From Aquipseudomonas guryensis (GTDB lineage Bacteria; Pseudomonadota; Gammaproteobacteria; Pseudomonadales; Pseudomonadaceae): a DNA stretch of 64,000 bases. Position 1 is the first letter of the stretch. Each line of letters opens with the position of its first letter. A program made the translations under genes and the position numbers. Below the pieces are notes generated by a model, which was not told the DNA's origin, ran no database searches, and saw only the letters and a program-made list of their open reading frames with translations. Below, in pieces: positions 35,935 to 43,400 of the stretch. The DNA is taken from positions 1 to 64,000 of the forward strand of contig NZ_JACJFN010000004.1 in NCBI RefSeq assembly GCF_014164785.1, given 5' to 3'.

Positions 35935-36729
35935 TTACAGGGCCGGTTGCGGGGTGCCGGTGACATGCGCCGGCAGCGCCTCGACGGCGGCGCGGGTGGC
36001 GCGGCGGTCGCTGTTCAGGGGGATGTCGTAGGTAATGCGCGCGCCGAAGGCGTTCGGCGCGTGTGGGTCGATGCGGGTCTTGTCGAACACCAGCAGGCGG
36101 GTGCCGAGGCTGAAGCCCTCACTCAGATCGTGCGTGACCATAAATACGGTCAGCTTGGTCTCGTTCCACAGCTCAAGCAGCAGGGCGTGCATGTCCTTGC
36201 GGATGCCGGGGTCGAGGGCGCCGAAGGGTTCGTCGAGCAGCAGCACGCGCGGCTTCATGATCAGCGCCTGGGCGATGGCCAGGCGTTGCTGCATGCCGCC
36301 GGAGAGCTGGCTGGGGTATTTGTCCAGGGCGTGGCCGAGGCCGACTTTCTTGAGGATAACGGCCGCCTGTTCGCGGGCTTCGCGCTTGGCGCCGCCGAAC
36401 AGGCGACCGAGCAGCGGTGAACGGGGCAGCTCCAGGCCGATGGCCACGTTGTCCAGCACGGACAGGTGGGGGAACACCGAGTAACGCTGGAATACCACGC
36501 CACGGCTGCTATCCGGCTCGCCAGCCAGTGGTTGGCCGGCCAACAGGATTTCACCCTTGCTCGGCCGTTCCTGGCCCAGCAACAGGCGCAGGAAGGTCGA
36601 CTTGCCGCAGCCGGATGCACCTACAAGCGTACAAAACTCACCCTCGTTGATGCTCAGATTCAAACGCTCAAGTACGACCTGATCGCCATATTCCTGCCAG
36701 ACGTTTTTGACTTCGATGAAGGCGCTCAT
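35935..36729 (-). CDS. ABC importer ATPase (guanidine/urea-type, NitT/TauT family)
   Basis: ATPase subunit of 264 aa. Walker A GASGCGKST, signature LSGGMQQRLAIAQAL and Walker B RVLLLDEPFGALDP are clear. It overlaps the permease gene by 4 bp. NitT/TauT-type transporters of this form accompany guanidine carboxylase clusters under ykkC riboswitches. The specificity is inferred from context. Confidence 0.9.
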   Translation of the reverse strand: MSAFIEVKNVWQEYGDQVVLERLNLSINEGEFCTLVGASGCGKSTFLRLLLGQERPSKGEILLAGQPLAGEPDSSRGVVFQRYSVFPHLSVLDNVAIGLELPRSPLLGRLFGGAKREAREQAAVILKKVGLGHALDKYPSQLSGGMQQRLAIAQALIMKPRVLLLDEPFGALDPGIRKDMHALLLELWNETKLTVFMVTHDLSEGFSLGTRLLVFDKTRIDPHAPNAFGARITYDIPLNSDRRATRAAVEALPAHVTGTPQPAL

Positions 36730-37541
36730 GCTTTCGCTCCTTCATACCAGGGGAATAGCAGGCGGGTGGTCTGGCGCAGGCCCAGGTCCATCAGCCAGGC
36801 AAGCAGGGTGATCCACACCACGTACGGCAGGATCACGTCCATCGCCATGTAGCGACGTACGAGGAAGATGCGGTAACCCAGGCCGTCGGTGGCGGCGATG
36901 GCTTCGGCGGCGATGAGGAACAGCCAGGCCGAGCCGAGTACCAGGCGCAAGGCGATCAGCAGGCGCGGCAGCAGCTGCGGCAGCACCACGCGCAGGATCA
37001 GGGTCCAGGTGCTGGCGCCGAGGGTCTGCGCCTTGATCAGGATTTCCTGGGGGATTTCACGGGCGCGCTGTTCCAGATCGCGGGCCAGCACGGGGGTAAT
37101 GCCGATCACGATCAGCATCACCTTGGAGAGTTCGCCGAGGCCGAAAACGATAAACAGGATCGGCAGGATCGCCAGCGGCGGCACCATCGACAGCACGGTC
37201 AGCAGTGGCGACAGCGGCGCACGAAACAGTGGCAGGATGCCGGCGGCGATACCCAGGCACAGGCCGACCAGGGCGGCGATGCCGATGCCCATGCCGAGGC
37301 GGGCCAGGCTGGCGGCGCTGTCCTGCCAGAACAGGTACTTGCCGCTGCGCTTGTCCTCGGTAAAGGCTAGGCGGTCGATGGCGTCGGCCATCTGGCTGGC
37401 GCTGGGCAGCAGCTTGTCGTTGGGGTTGTCCGTCAGCCGCGCCGCCGAGCCCGTGAAGTAGGCGAACAGCAGCAGGGCGAAGGGCAACAGGATCAGCAGC
37501 AGGCGGCCGCCGCGGTCCGGGTGTCGGTTGATCAGGCGCAT
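36726..37541 (-). CDS. ABC importer permease (NitT/TauT family)
   Basis: Permease of 271 aa with six predicted helices and the EAA-type loop (REIPQEILIKAQTLGASTWTLILRVVLPQLL region) that contacts the ATPase. The start ATG 37541 has AGGAG at a normal distance; a TTG 12 bp upstream in frame is less likely. It partners the ATPase downstream and the binding proteins upstream. Confidence 0.9.
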   Translation of the reverse strand: MRLINRHPDRGGRLLLILLPFALLLFAYFTGSAARLTDNPNDKLLPSASQMADAIDRLAFTEDKRSGKYLFWQDSAASLARLGMGIGIAALVGLCLGIAAGILPLFRAPLSPLLTVLSMVPPLAILPILFIVFGLGELSKVMLIVIGITPVLARDLEQRAREIPQEILIKAQTLGASTWTLILRVVLPQLLPRLLIALRLVLGSAWLFLIAAEAIAATDGLGYRIFLVRRYMAMDVILPYVVWITLLAWLMDLGLRQTTRLLFPWYEGAKA

Positions 37542-37564
37542 GGTGCTCCTCAAGGTTGCCGATG

Positions 37565-37681
37565 GTTCCCACGCTCTGCGTGGGAACCCGGAGCTGGACG
37601 CTCCGCGTCCACAAGGCTGAGACGCGGAGTGTCTCGGGCTGCATTCCCACGCGGACGGTTCGACGCCTCGACGTGGGAACG
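37565..37681. repeat. Nested GTTCCCACG..CGTGGGAAC palindromes
   Basis: GTTCCCACGCTCTGCGTGGGAAC forms one hairpin (37565-37587); further inverted pieces (GACGCTCCGCGTC, ATTCCCACGCG and ACGTGGGAAC) complete a nested structure. It lies in the 160-bp gap between binding protein 1 and the permease within the operon. It could stabilise the upstream binding-protein mRNA, giving more binding protein than membrane subunits. Confidence 0.75.
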
Positions 37682-37701
37682 ATCGACCCTACGACGTGCG
37701 G

Positions 37702-38769
37702 TCAGAGCGTGCCGTCGGCTGCCATCTGCATGTAGGCCGGATCGAAGCGCAGCTTGAGGTTGCCCTGGTCGCCGGTGGTCACGTTCTTGGCGAAGCCCAT
37801 GCCGATGGCGTCGGCACTCTTCGCGCCTTCACCGAGCAGACCGTGGCTGAAGGAGAACTCGGCCACCTTGGTCATGGTTGCTGGCAGTTTCGGGCTGTTG
37901 GCGAAGGCCACGGCATCCTTGGCGTTGTAGAACATCTTGGTCGCTGCCAGTTGCGCTTCGTAGCCGGCCAGGTCGGTGCCGGAGGCCTTGGCCATGTGCT
38001 CGCGGGCGGCCTTGCCCTCGGCGGTGTCGGCACTCATGGTCGCCATGATTTCGTACCAGGCGCCGGTCAGGGCTTTGCCCAGGGCGGGGTTGTCTTTCAG
38101 GGTGTCGCTGTTGACCACCATCAGGTCGATGATCTCACCAGGGATCTGGCTGGAATCGAACACCTTGGTCACGCCCGGCGTGGCTTCGATTTCGGCCAGC
38201 AGCGGGTTCCAGGTGGCGACCGCGGTGACGTCATCGGTGGCGAAGGCGGCGACCATGTCGGCGTCGGAGGTGTTGACCACCTTGAGGTCTTTTTCGCTGA
38301 GGTTGGCCTTTTCCAGGCCGCGCGCCAGCAGGTAGTGGGAGACGGACAGCTCGACCAGGTTGACGTTCTGGCCCTTGAGGTCGCCGAGGGTCTTCTTCTC
38401 GCCCTTGAGCACCACACCATCGTTGCCGTTGGAGAAGTCGCCGATGATCAGCGCGGTGGAGTCGACGCCACCGGCGGCCGGAATGGTCAGGGCGTCCATG
38501 TTGGTCATGGTGCAGCCGTCGAACTGGCCGGCGGTGTACTGGTTGATCGACTCGACGTAGTCATTGAGCTGCACCACATCGATGTTGATGTCGTACTTTT
38601 TCGCCCATTTGTCGACGATGCCTTCGGCCTGGCCGTATTCCCACGGCATCCAGCCGGCATAAATGGTCCAGCAGACGCTGAAGTCGGTCTTCGGGGCAGC
38701 GAGGGCGGGGAAGCTCACAGCGGCACACAGGCCGGTAGCGATCAGCGAGGACAGCAGAGACTTGCGCAT
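37702..38769 (-). CDS. Periplasmic substrate-binding protein 1 of the guanidine island
   Basis: NMT1/NitT-type binding protein of 355 aa with a signal peptide (1-24, ending FPALA). It starts mature with APKTDFSVCWTIYAGWMPWEYGQAEGI. VDSTALIIGDFSNGNDG and NTLKDNPALGKALTGAWYE-type blocks are shared with binding protein 2. It is the first gene behind riboswitch 1 and directly precedes the permease gene, so it is the likely main receptor of the importer. Guanidine as ligand is inferred. Confidence 0.88.
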   Translation of the reverse strand: MRKSLLSSLIATGLCAAVSFPALAAPKTDFSVCWTIYAGWMPWEYGQAEGIVDKWAKKYDINIDVVQLNDYVESINQYTAGQFDGCTMTNMDALTIPAAGGVDSTALIIGDFSNGNDGVVLKGEKKTLGDLKGQNVNLVELSVSHYLLARGLEKANLSEKDLKVVNTSDADMVAAFATDDVTAVATWNPLLAEIEATPGVTKVFDSSQIPGEIIDLMVVNSDTLKDNPALGKALTGAWYEIMATMSADTAEGKAAREHMAKASGTDLAGYEAQLAATKMFYNAKDAVAFANSPKLPATMTKVAEFSFSHGLLGEGAKSADAIGMGFAKNVTTGDQGNLKLRFDPAYMQMAADGTL

Positions 38770-38837
38770 GGGTAGACCTCCAGTTCTAGGGAATACGGGC
38801 AGGAGCAGCGCGGCACGAGCCTGGCTAGCCAGGTGGC

Positions 38838-38938
38838 GCGTTCTCCCGGGCTTTTATCCCGCCGTGTAACCCCGAACGAGGTCGCCAACTCTCGGACCAG
38901 TCACTTGCCGTGCGGCGAGCCGGAACCCTAGTCAGCCA
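38838..38938 (-). ncRNA. Guanidine-I (ykkC) riboswitch 1
   Basis: Read on the minus strand, CTAGGGTTCCGG (5' end), ACTGGTCCGAGAGTTGGC in the middle and ACGGCGGGATAAAAGCCCGGGAGA at the 3' end occur in the order and spacing of the ykkC subtype 1 aptamer. It sits about 70 nt before binding protein gene 1. A CCTGGCTAGCCAGG hairpin follows (38820-38833). Known: this class senses guanidinium and switches genes on. I cannot tell from sequence alone whether control here is transcriptional or translational. Confidence 0.92.
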
Positions 38939-38992
38939 TTGCAAATTGTCGTGCCGCGCCCCTTGCGGGGTGCTTCTGCATGTTTTAGCTAA

Positions 38993-39009
38993 AGCGAACA
39001 TCGTGCCAG
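38993..39009 (-). promoter_or_regulatory. Sigma-54-type promoter upstream of riboswitch 1
   Basis: The minus strand reads CTGGCACGATGTTCGCT, which differs from the sigma-54 consensus (YTGGCACGrNNNTTGCW) at one position and keeps the GG and GC with exactly 10 bp between them. Initiation would fall near 38982, about 45 nt before the aptamer. The same arrangement occurs in front of riboswitch 2. Confidence 0.75.
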
Positions 39010-39073
39010 CTGGCGCAAAGCCTTTGGCCTGGCGCTTTGCGTGGCGAGCGTGGTGATGGAAGGGATGGCTGGT

Positions 39074-39091
39074 TGCGCCATCCTGGTGCGC
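39074..39091. promoter_or_regulatory. NtrC-like enhancer site
   Basis: TGCGCCATCCTGGTGCGC is an inverted repeat of the form GCGCC-N5-GGTGC, close to the NtrC consensus GCACC-N5-GGTGC. It lies about 65-80 bp upstream of the sigma-54-type promoter, a usual enhancer distance. A second perfect dyad, CCAAGGTGCGACCTTGG, is at 39109-39125. Nothing else is seen in the 38770-39165 gap beyond these sites and riboswitch 1. Confidence 0.5.
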
Positions 39092-39165
39092 GATGTTCGT
39101 TGTTGGTGCCAAGGTGCGACCTTGGTTGCGCCAATCGCGGATAAAGTCGCAGCCACAACAGCCTG

Positions 39166-40227
39166 TTAAAGCTTGGCTTCGGCGGCCTGCTGCATATAGC
39201 TGGGGTCGAAGCGCAGCTTGATCTGCGCCGGGTTGCCCAGTATGCGGTTGCCGCTGAAGCTGATGCCGAGCAAGTCCAGGCCGTTGCCCTGGTTGCCGAG
39301 CAGATGATGGGCGTCGGCGAACTGGGCGACCCGCTCCATCAGCGCCGGCATCTTGTCGCTGCTGGCGAAGGCGTGCGCCGAGCGTGGCGAGTAGAAGGAA
39401 CGGATGGTCTTCAGCTGCAGATCGAAGTCTTCCAGGGTGGTGCCGGCGGCGCTTGCCATTTGCGTGCGTGCGGCCTTGCCCTCGGCGGTCGGCATGCCCA
39501 TCAGGCGCATGCCTTCGAACCAGGCACCGGTCAGCGCTTTGCCCAGTTGCGGGTACTGGCTCAGGGTGGCGCTGTTGATCACCAGCAGGTCAAGGATTTC
39601 GCCAGGGATATGGTGCGAGCTGAACACCTGGGTGGTGTCGCCGTCCTGGCGCAGGTCGGAGAGGATCGGGTTCCAGGTCACCACCGCATCGCCCTTGCCG
39701 CTGCGCCAGACCTGGGCCAGATCTTTGTCCGAGACGTTCTCGATGATCACGTCGCTTTCCTGCAGGTGCGCCCATTCCAGGGCGCGGCCGAGCAGGTAGT
39801 GGGAGACCGAGTTTTCCACCAGCAGGATGGTCTTGCCCTTGAGGTCTTTGATGTCGCGATTGCCGCCACGCACCAGGATGCCGTCGGCGCCGGCGGAGAA
39901 GTCGCCGACGATCAGCGCGGTGGAATCGACCCCGGCCGCCGCCGGAATGGTCAGGGCGTCCATGTTGGTCATGGCGCAGGCGGCGTAGTCGCCTGCGGTG
40001 TACTGCTCGATGGAGGCGACGTAGTCCGGCACCTGCTCGACCTCGATCTGGATGCCGTACTTCTTCGCCCATTTGTCGATGATGCCCTGCTCGGCCATCT
40101 GCCCCCAGAGCATCCAGCCGGCGTAGATCGACCAGCAGACCTTGAACTTGGGGGGTTCCGCGCTGGCACTGAGTGGTTGCAGGAGTAGCAGGGCGAGCAG
40201 GCAGGGAAGCAGGGCGCGTAGTGACAT
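39166..40227 (-). CDS. Periplasmic substrate-binding protein 2 of the guanidine island
   Basis: A 353-aa paralogue of binding protein 1, with a signal peptide (1-23, ending LSASA). It shares FKVCWSIYAGWMLWG, TNMDALTIPAAAGVDSTALIVGDFS and ALTGAWFEGM with its neighbour. It has its own sigma-54-type promoter and its own guanidine-I riboswitch, but no transporter subunits before riboswitch 1, so it probably shares the downstream permease and ATPase. The start ATG 40227 follows GAGG; a GTG at 40260 is less likely. Different affinity from copy 1 is a reasonable guess. Confidence 0.88.
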   Translation of the reverse strand: MSLRALLPCLLALLLLQPLSASAEPPKFKVCWSIYAGWMLWGQMAEQGIIDKWAKKYGIQIEVEQVPDYVASIEQYTAGDYAACAMTNMDALTIPAAAGVDSTALIVGDFSAGADGILVRGGNRDIKDLKGKTILLVENSVSHYLLGRALEWAHLQESDVIIENVSDKDLAQVWRSGKGDAVVTWNPILSDLRQDGDTTQVFSSHHIPGEILDLLVINSATLSQYPQLGKALTGAWFEGMRLMGMPTAEGKAARTQMASAAGTTLEDFDLQLKTIRSFYSPRSAHAFASSDKMPALMERVAQFADAHHLLGNQGNGLDLLGISFSGNRILGNPAQIKLRFDPSYMQQAAEAKL

Positions 40228-40285
40228 GGGTAACCTCAGGCGGATTAACGAAAGGCGCACGGGATCGCGGCAGTCATGTGCTGCG

Positions 40286-40392
40286 CGTTCTCCCGGGCTT
40301 TTGTCCCGCCGTGTAACCCCGACTGAGGTCGCCGACTCTCGGACCAGTCACTTGCCGTTCTGTGCAGAACGGCGAGCCGGAACCCTAGTCGA
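40286..40392 (-). ncRNA. Guanidine-I (ykkC) riboswitch 2
   Basis: The minus strand carries CTAGGGTTCCGG, ACTGGTCCGAGAGTCGGC and CGGCGGGACAAAAGCCCGGGAGA in order, almost the same as riboswitch 1. The P-arm between the first two blocks differs, with an extended CGCCGTTCTGCACAGAACGGC stem. It lies about 60 nt upstream of binding protein gene 2. Confidence 0.92.
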
Positions 40393-40454
40393 CCATTGTG
40401 TTGCGCTATTGAGGCGACTCCATGTGCCGCGGCAATCCTGTGCAGCGGCTGCAT

Positions 40455-40471
40455 AGCGAATGGCGTGCCAA
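40455..40471 (-). promoter_or_regulatory. Sigma-54-type promoter upstream of riboswitch 2
   Basis: The minus strand reads TTGGCACGCCATTCGCT, again with GG and GC 10 bp apart and the same one-base departure in the -12 box as the promoter of riboswitch 1. Initiation would fall near 40444, about 50 nt before the aptamer. The rest of 40228-40714 holds the riboswitch, a CGGTGAGCACCG dyad (40530-40541) and the leader of the divergent lipoprotein gene. No other gene is evident. Confidence 0.72.
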
Positions 40472-40714
40472 CCTGTGAAATAGCCGTATGGATGTGAGCG
40501 GGGTCTCGTTATGACACATCGAGTTGCAGCGGTGAGCACCGTAATAGAGCGGTTGGCGGGTCATTTCAGTGCGCCGGGCATGGAAATGCATGGATACAAC
40601 TTATCGAACCTGAGGTCGCTGCACTTCAGAGCTGGGGGCGTGGTCAAACACAGTGGGAGCAATCCCAGGTGCCGACATTCGTCGGCGCCGTCCCAGCGGT
40701 CGAAGGAGGCCGCC

Positions 40715-41221
40715 ATGTCCAGTCGATCAATCCTGTTTGCAGTATTGGGCCTGACCTTGAGTGGTTGTGCCGTTTCTGATGATGGTCATTACTACGGCGG
40801 CTATTACGGCGGTAGTAGCTATAACGTGCAGCGTTATGAGGTGTATCCGACATACCCCACGTATCGGGTTTACCGCTATGAGGATGACCGCCGTTACAAC
40901 TGGCACCACGATCGCTATCAGGAGCGGCGCCACCATCACTATACGCCGGGTTACGACGGGCGCTATGGCTGGCAGGGACATGATCGTCGGCATGATCGCC
41001 GGGATGAACACCGCGGCCATGAGCATGCGCGGCCGATACCCAATGTCCACGGCTACAAGCCATCGCGTCACGATGACAACCGCTACCAGCAGCGTGAGTA
41101 CGGACGTAATCAGGCGCTCTCGCTTCCTAAGCCCGGCAAGCATTACCAGATCCCGCGTGAGGATCGGTCGCGCCATAAGCAGCGGTATGACGAGAGGGAG
41201 GTGCGTCGAGAACGCAATTAG
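40715..41221 (+). CDS. His/Tyr/Arg-rich lipoprotein of unknown function
   Basis: A 168-aa lipoprotein with lipobox LTLSGC (cysteine near 19). The mature part is extremely rich in His, Tyr, Arg and Asp (HYYGGYYGGSSYN, HHDRYQERRHHHYTPGYDGRYGW), with an Arg-rich end. The composition suggests a disordered, possibly metal-binding envelope protein. The ATG at 40715 follows AAGGAGG; the longer frame to 40511 would extend into the divergent regulatory region. No family recognised. Confidence 0.72.
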   Translation: MSSRSILFAVLGLTLSGCAVSDDGHYYGGYYGGSSYNVQRYEVYPTYPTYRVYRYEDDRRYNWHHDRYQERRHHHYTPGYDGRYGWQGHDRRHDRRDEHRGHEHARPIPNVHGYKPSRHDDNRYQQREYGRNQALSLPKPGKHYQIPREDRSRHKQRYDEREVRRERN

Positions 41222-41246
41222 CCTGGTCAGTGGCTGAGCATGAAAA

Positions 41247-41280
41247 AGCCGGCCTGCCAAATGGCAGGCCGGCTCGGTTT
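41247..41280 (-). terminator. Terminator of cyaB
   Basis: AGCCGGCCTGCC (41247-41258) pairs with GGCAGGCCGGCT (41263-41274). Read on the minus strand the stem is followed by TTTTTCA, a good intrinsic terminator for cyaB. On the plus strand CGGTTTTGG follows, so it may also end the lipoprotein transcript. Confidence 0.85.
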
Positions 41281-41290
41281 TGGCCACCTT

Positions 41291-41335
41291 GCGCGGGCTC
41301 CGTCGCGGCCTCGAAGGAAACGGCAACAGACCCTA
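41291..41335. repeat. Half copy of the TAGGGTCTGTT repeat family at the cyaB stop
   Basis: GGCTCCGTCGCGGCC, GAAGGAAACGG and CAACAGACCCTA match the right end of the large element at 55350-55671. The terminal CTA (41333-41335) is, on the minus strand, the TAG stop codon of cyaB. Confidence 0.7.
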
Positions 41336-42709
41336 GAGGATGACTTTGTCGCGCAGCTTCTCGGCGGCGTGGTTGAGCGCCTGGATGACTTTCTCCTTGT
41401 CGTAGTTCTGGATGCCGTTGGTATCCAGGTACATGGAGAAACCGGGCAATTCGTGCTCGACATAGCTGGACTTGGCGCCCAGGTCGCGGCGGAAGTCCAC
41501 CACTTCGTAGATCTGCACCGGGCGACTGAAACCCTTGACCGTGATCTGGCCCTTGTCGCGGCACATGATCACGTCCTTGATCAGTGAGTAGGCCTCGTGG
41601 GAGATCAGGATCTCGCCGGCTTCGGCCGAGCTTTCCAGGCGGCTGGCCAAGTTCACTTCACGACCGATGATGGTGTAGTCCATGCGCGTGTCGGCGCCGA
41701 AGTTGCCCACCGTGCAGTAGCCGGTGTTGAGGCCCATGCGGATTTCCAGCGGCTTGGTGATGCCCTGGGCACGCCACTGCTGGCGCAACACTTTCATGTG
41801 CTTGCGCATGGCGATGGCCATGGACACGGCGTTGACGGCGTCCTGCTTGGCGCCCTGGGTCTTGGGGTCGCCGAAGAACACCAGGACGCTGTCGCCGACG
41901 AACTTGTCGATGGTGCCGCCGTATTTCAGGGCGATTTTCGACATTTCGTTGAGGTAGGTGTTGAGCAAGTCGGTGAGCTGTTCGGCTTCCAGTTCCTCGG
42001 ACAGCTCGGTGAAGCCTTTGATGTCGGAGAAGAATACGGTGAGTTTCTTGCGCTGGGTCTCCAGGCGCACGTGCTTCTTGCCGCTGAAGATCATTTCCCA
42101 GACTTGGGGCGACAGGTACTTGGCCAGGTTGCGCGCCAGGCGAGCGGCTTTTTCCTGCTCCTTCTTGATCTCGCTGCGCACCAGGGTCAGGCGTTGACCC
42201 TGGGCATGTACGAAGAAGGCGGTGATACAGATATACAGGGTGGCCAGCAGGATGCTGACCATGGCCACCAGGATCGGCGTGGTCGCATTGATTTTCGGCT
42301 GCAACAGGGCGGTGTTCAAGGCCATGCTGCCAGCGGCGATCAGCAGGGCCAGGCCCATGTAGCGCAGGCCACCGGAGATCAGCGCACTGAAACTGAGGGT
42401 CAGCAGGATCATCAGCCCCGGTACCACCGAGAACCCCATCAGCACGGCGGCAGCGCCTGCATGGGCGGAGTCGATGAACAGCAAGCTGAGGCGCGTCTGC
42501 TGCGGATAGTCCTGCTTGAAACGGTTACCCAGGTGATGGGCCAGGTGCGGATAGAGCAGGGCGTAGGGCACCATCCACAGGATGTCGTAGGCGAAATGCT
42601 GGGTGTAGGTGCCGGCGGCGATGCTGGCGGCGGTGGCGATGTAGGCCAGCACGCGTGAGTAGTATTCGCGCAGCAGCGGGGCGGACTGAACCTGGGCAGG
42701 TAACTTCAT
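41333..42709 (-). CDS. cyaB: Class III adenylate cyclase CyaB, membrane-bound
   Basis: Makes cAMP from ATP. The protein (458 aa) has an N-terminal MASE2 membrane domain (about 25-190, several hydrophobic helices) and a C-terminal class III cyclase domain (about 215-400). Metal- and substrate-binding blocks VFFSDIKGFTEL, DKFVGDSVLVFFGDP and REVNLASRLESSA are intact. The architecture and length match P. aeruginosa CyaB, which feeds the Vfr virulence regulator there. A terminator and a repeat end follow the stop codon. Confidence 0.92.
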   Translation of the reverse strand: MKLPAQVQSAPLLREYYSRVLAYIATAASIAAGTYTQHFAYDILWMVPYALLYPHLAHHLGNRFKQDYPQQTRLSLLFIDSAHAGAAAVLMGFSVVPGLMILLTLSFSALISGGLRYMGLALLIAAGSMALNTALLQPKINATTPILVAMVSILLATLYICITAFFVHAQGQRLTLVRSEIKKEQEKAARLARNLAKYLSPQVWEMIFSGKKHVRLETQRKKLTVFFSDIKGFTELSEELEAEQLTDLLNTYLNEMSKIALKYGGTIDKFVGDSVLVFFGDPKTQGAKQDAVNAVSMAIAMRKHMKVLRQQWRAQGITKPLEIRMGLNTGYCTVGNFGADTRMDYTIIGREVNLASRLESSAEAGEILISHEAYSLIKDVIMCRDKGQITVKGFSRPVQIYEVVDFRRDLGAKSSYVEHELPGFSMYLDTNGIQNYDKEKVIQALNHAAEKLRDKVIL

Positions 42710-42957
42710 GAAGTGAAACGATCCCCGATGTTTTTCTGACGCTTCTAGGCGAACGTTCAGAGGGTTTGCAAAACCTGAGCCAGTGGTATGGCAGGTGGGG
42801 GATCATAACCAAGCGTATGCTCGGCGGCCAAGTGCGACTGCCGAGTGGTGATTTTTCAGGGCCTGTCCGGTTCAGGCGCGGCACTGAGCAAGGCACGCGC
42901 CCACACGCCCGGATGACAGCGCAGCAGCTCCAGCCGGAAGGCCGTGCGGGCCTGCAG

Positions 42958-43275
42958 TCAGAAGCGGATACGCCCGGTGAAGGCGTCCTTGAGCATCACC
43001 CAGTCGCCCATCAGGCTGTACAGCGGGTACTGGAAGGTAGCGGGCTTGTTCTTCTCGAAGACGAAGTGGCCAACCCAGGCGAAACCGTAACCGGCGAAAG
43101 GCAGGGCCAGCAGCCAGAGCCATTGCTGAGTCAGCAGGCTGTAGCCGAGGATGCCCAGAACCAGCAGGCTGCCGACATAGTGCAGGCGCCGGCAGATATC
43201 GTTGCTGTGTTCCTGCAGGTAGTAGGGATAGAACTCGGCAAAGCTCTGGTAGCGTTCGGTGGGTGCGGCGCTCAT
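42958..43275 (-). CDS. DUF962 / Mpo1-like membrane protein
   Basis: A 105-aa protein with the Mpo1-like opening RYQSFAEFYPYYLQEHSNDICRRLHYVG and two hydrophobic segments (about 30-65), ending GHFVFEKNKPATFQYPLYSLMGDW. In yeast the homologue is a dioxygenase acting on 2-hydroxy fatty acids; the bacterial role is not established. The start at 43275 removes 21 upstream residues that have no family match. Confidence 0.8.
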   Translation of the reverse strand: MSAAPTERYQSFAEFYPYYLQEHSNDICRRLHYVGSLLVLGILGYSLLTQQWLWLLALPFAGYGFAWVGHFVFEKNKPATFQYPLYSLMGDWVMLKDAFTGRIRF

Positions 43276-43400
43276 GGCGTACCTCCTGTCATTGTCGACA
43301 GACAGTGTAGGGTGGCTGTCTTCTGCGGCCAGTGACATACAGTGCCAGTTTAGTATCCTTGCGCCGCCAGCCAGCGCTTGAACAGAACAAGAATCAGCCT

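Noticed and set aside
28782..36729. Naming the operon as urea amidolyase with a urea transporter
   Set aside because: The domain layout alone would allow it, but two guanidine-I riboswitches and the DUF1989 pair favour guanidine. Urea remains possible as a secondary substrate.
38820..38833. CCTGGCTAGCCAGG hairpin as an intrinsic terminator of riboswitch 1
   Set aside because: The stem is perfect but has no T-tract after it, and riboswitch 2 lacks it, so I did not call a terminator.
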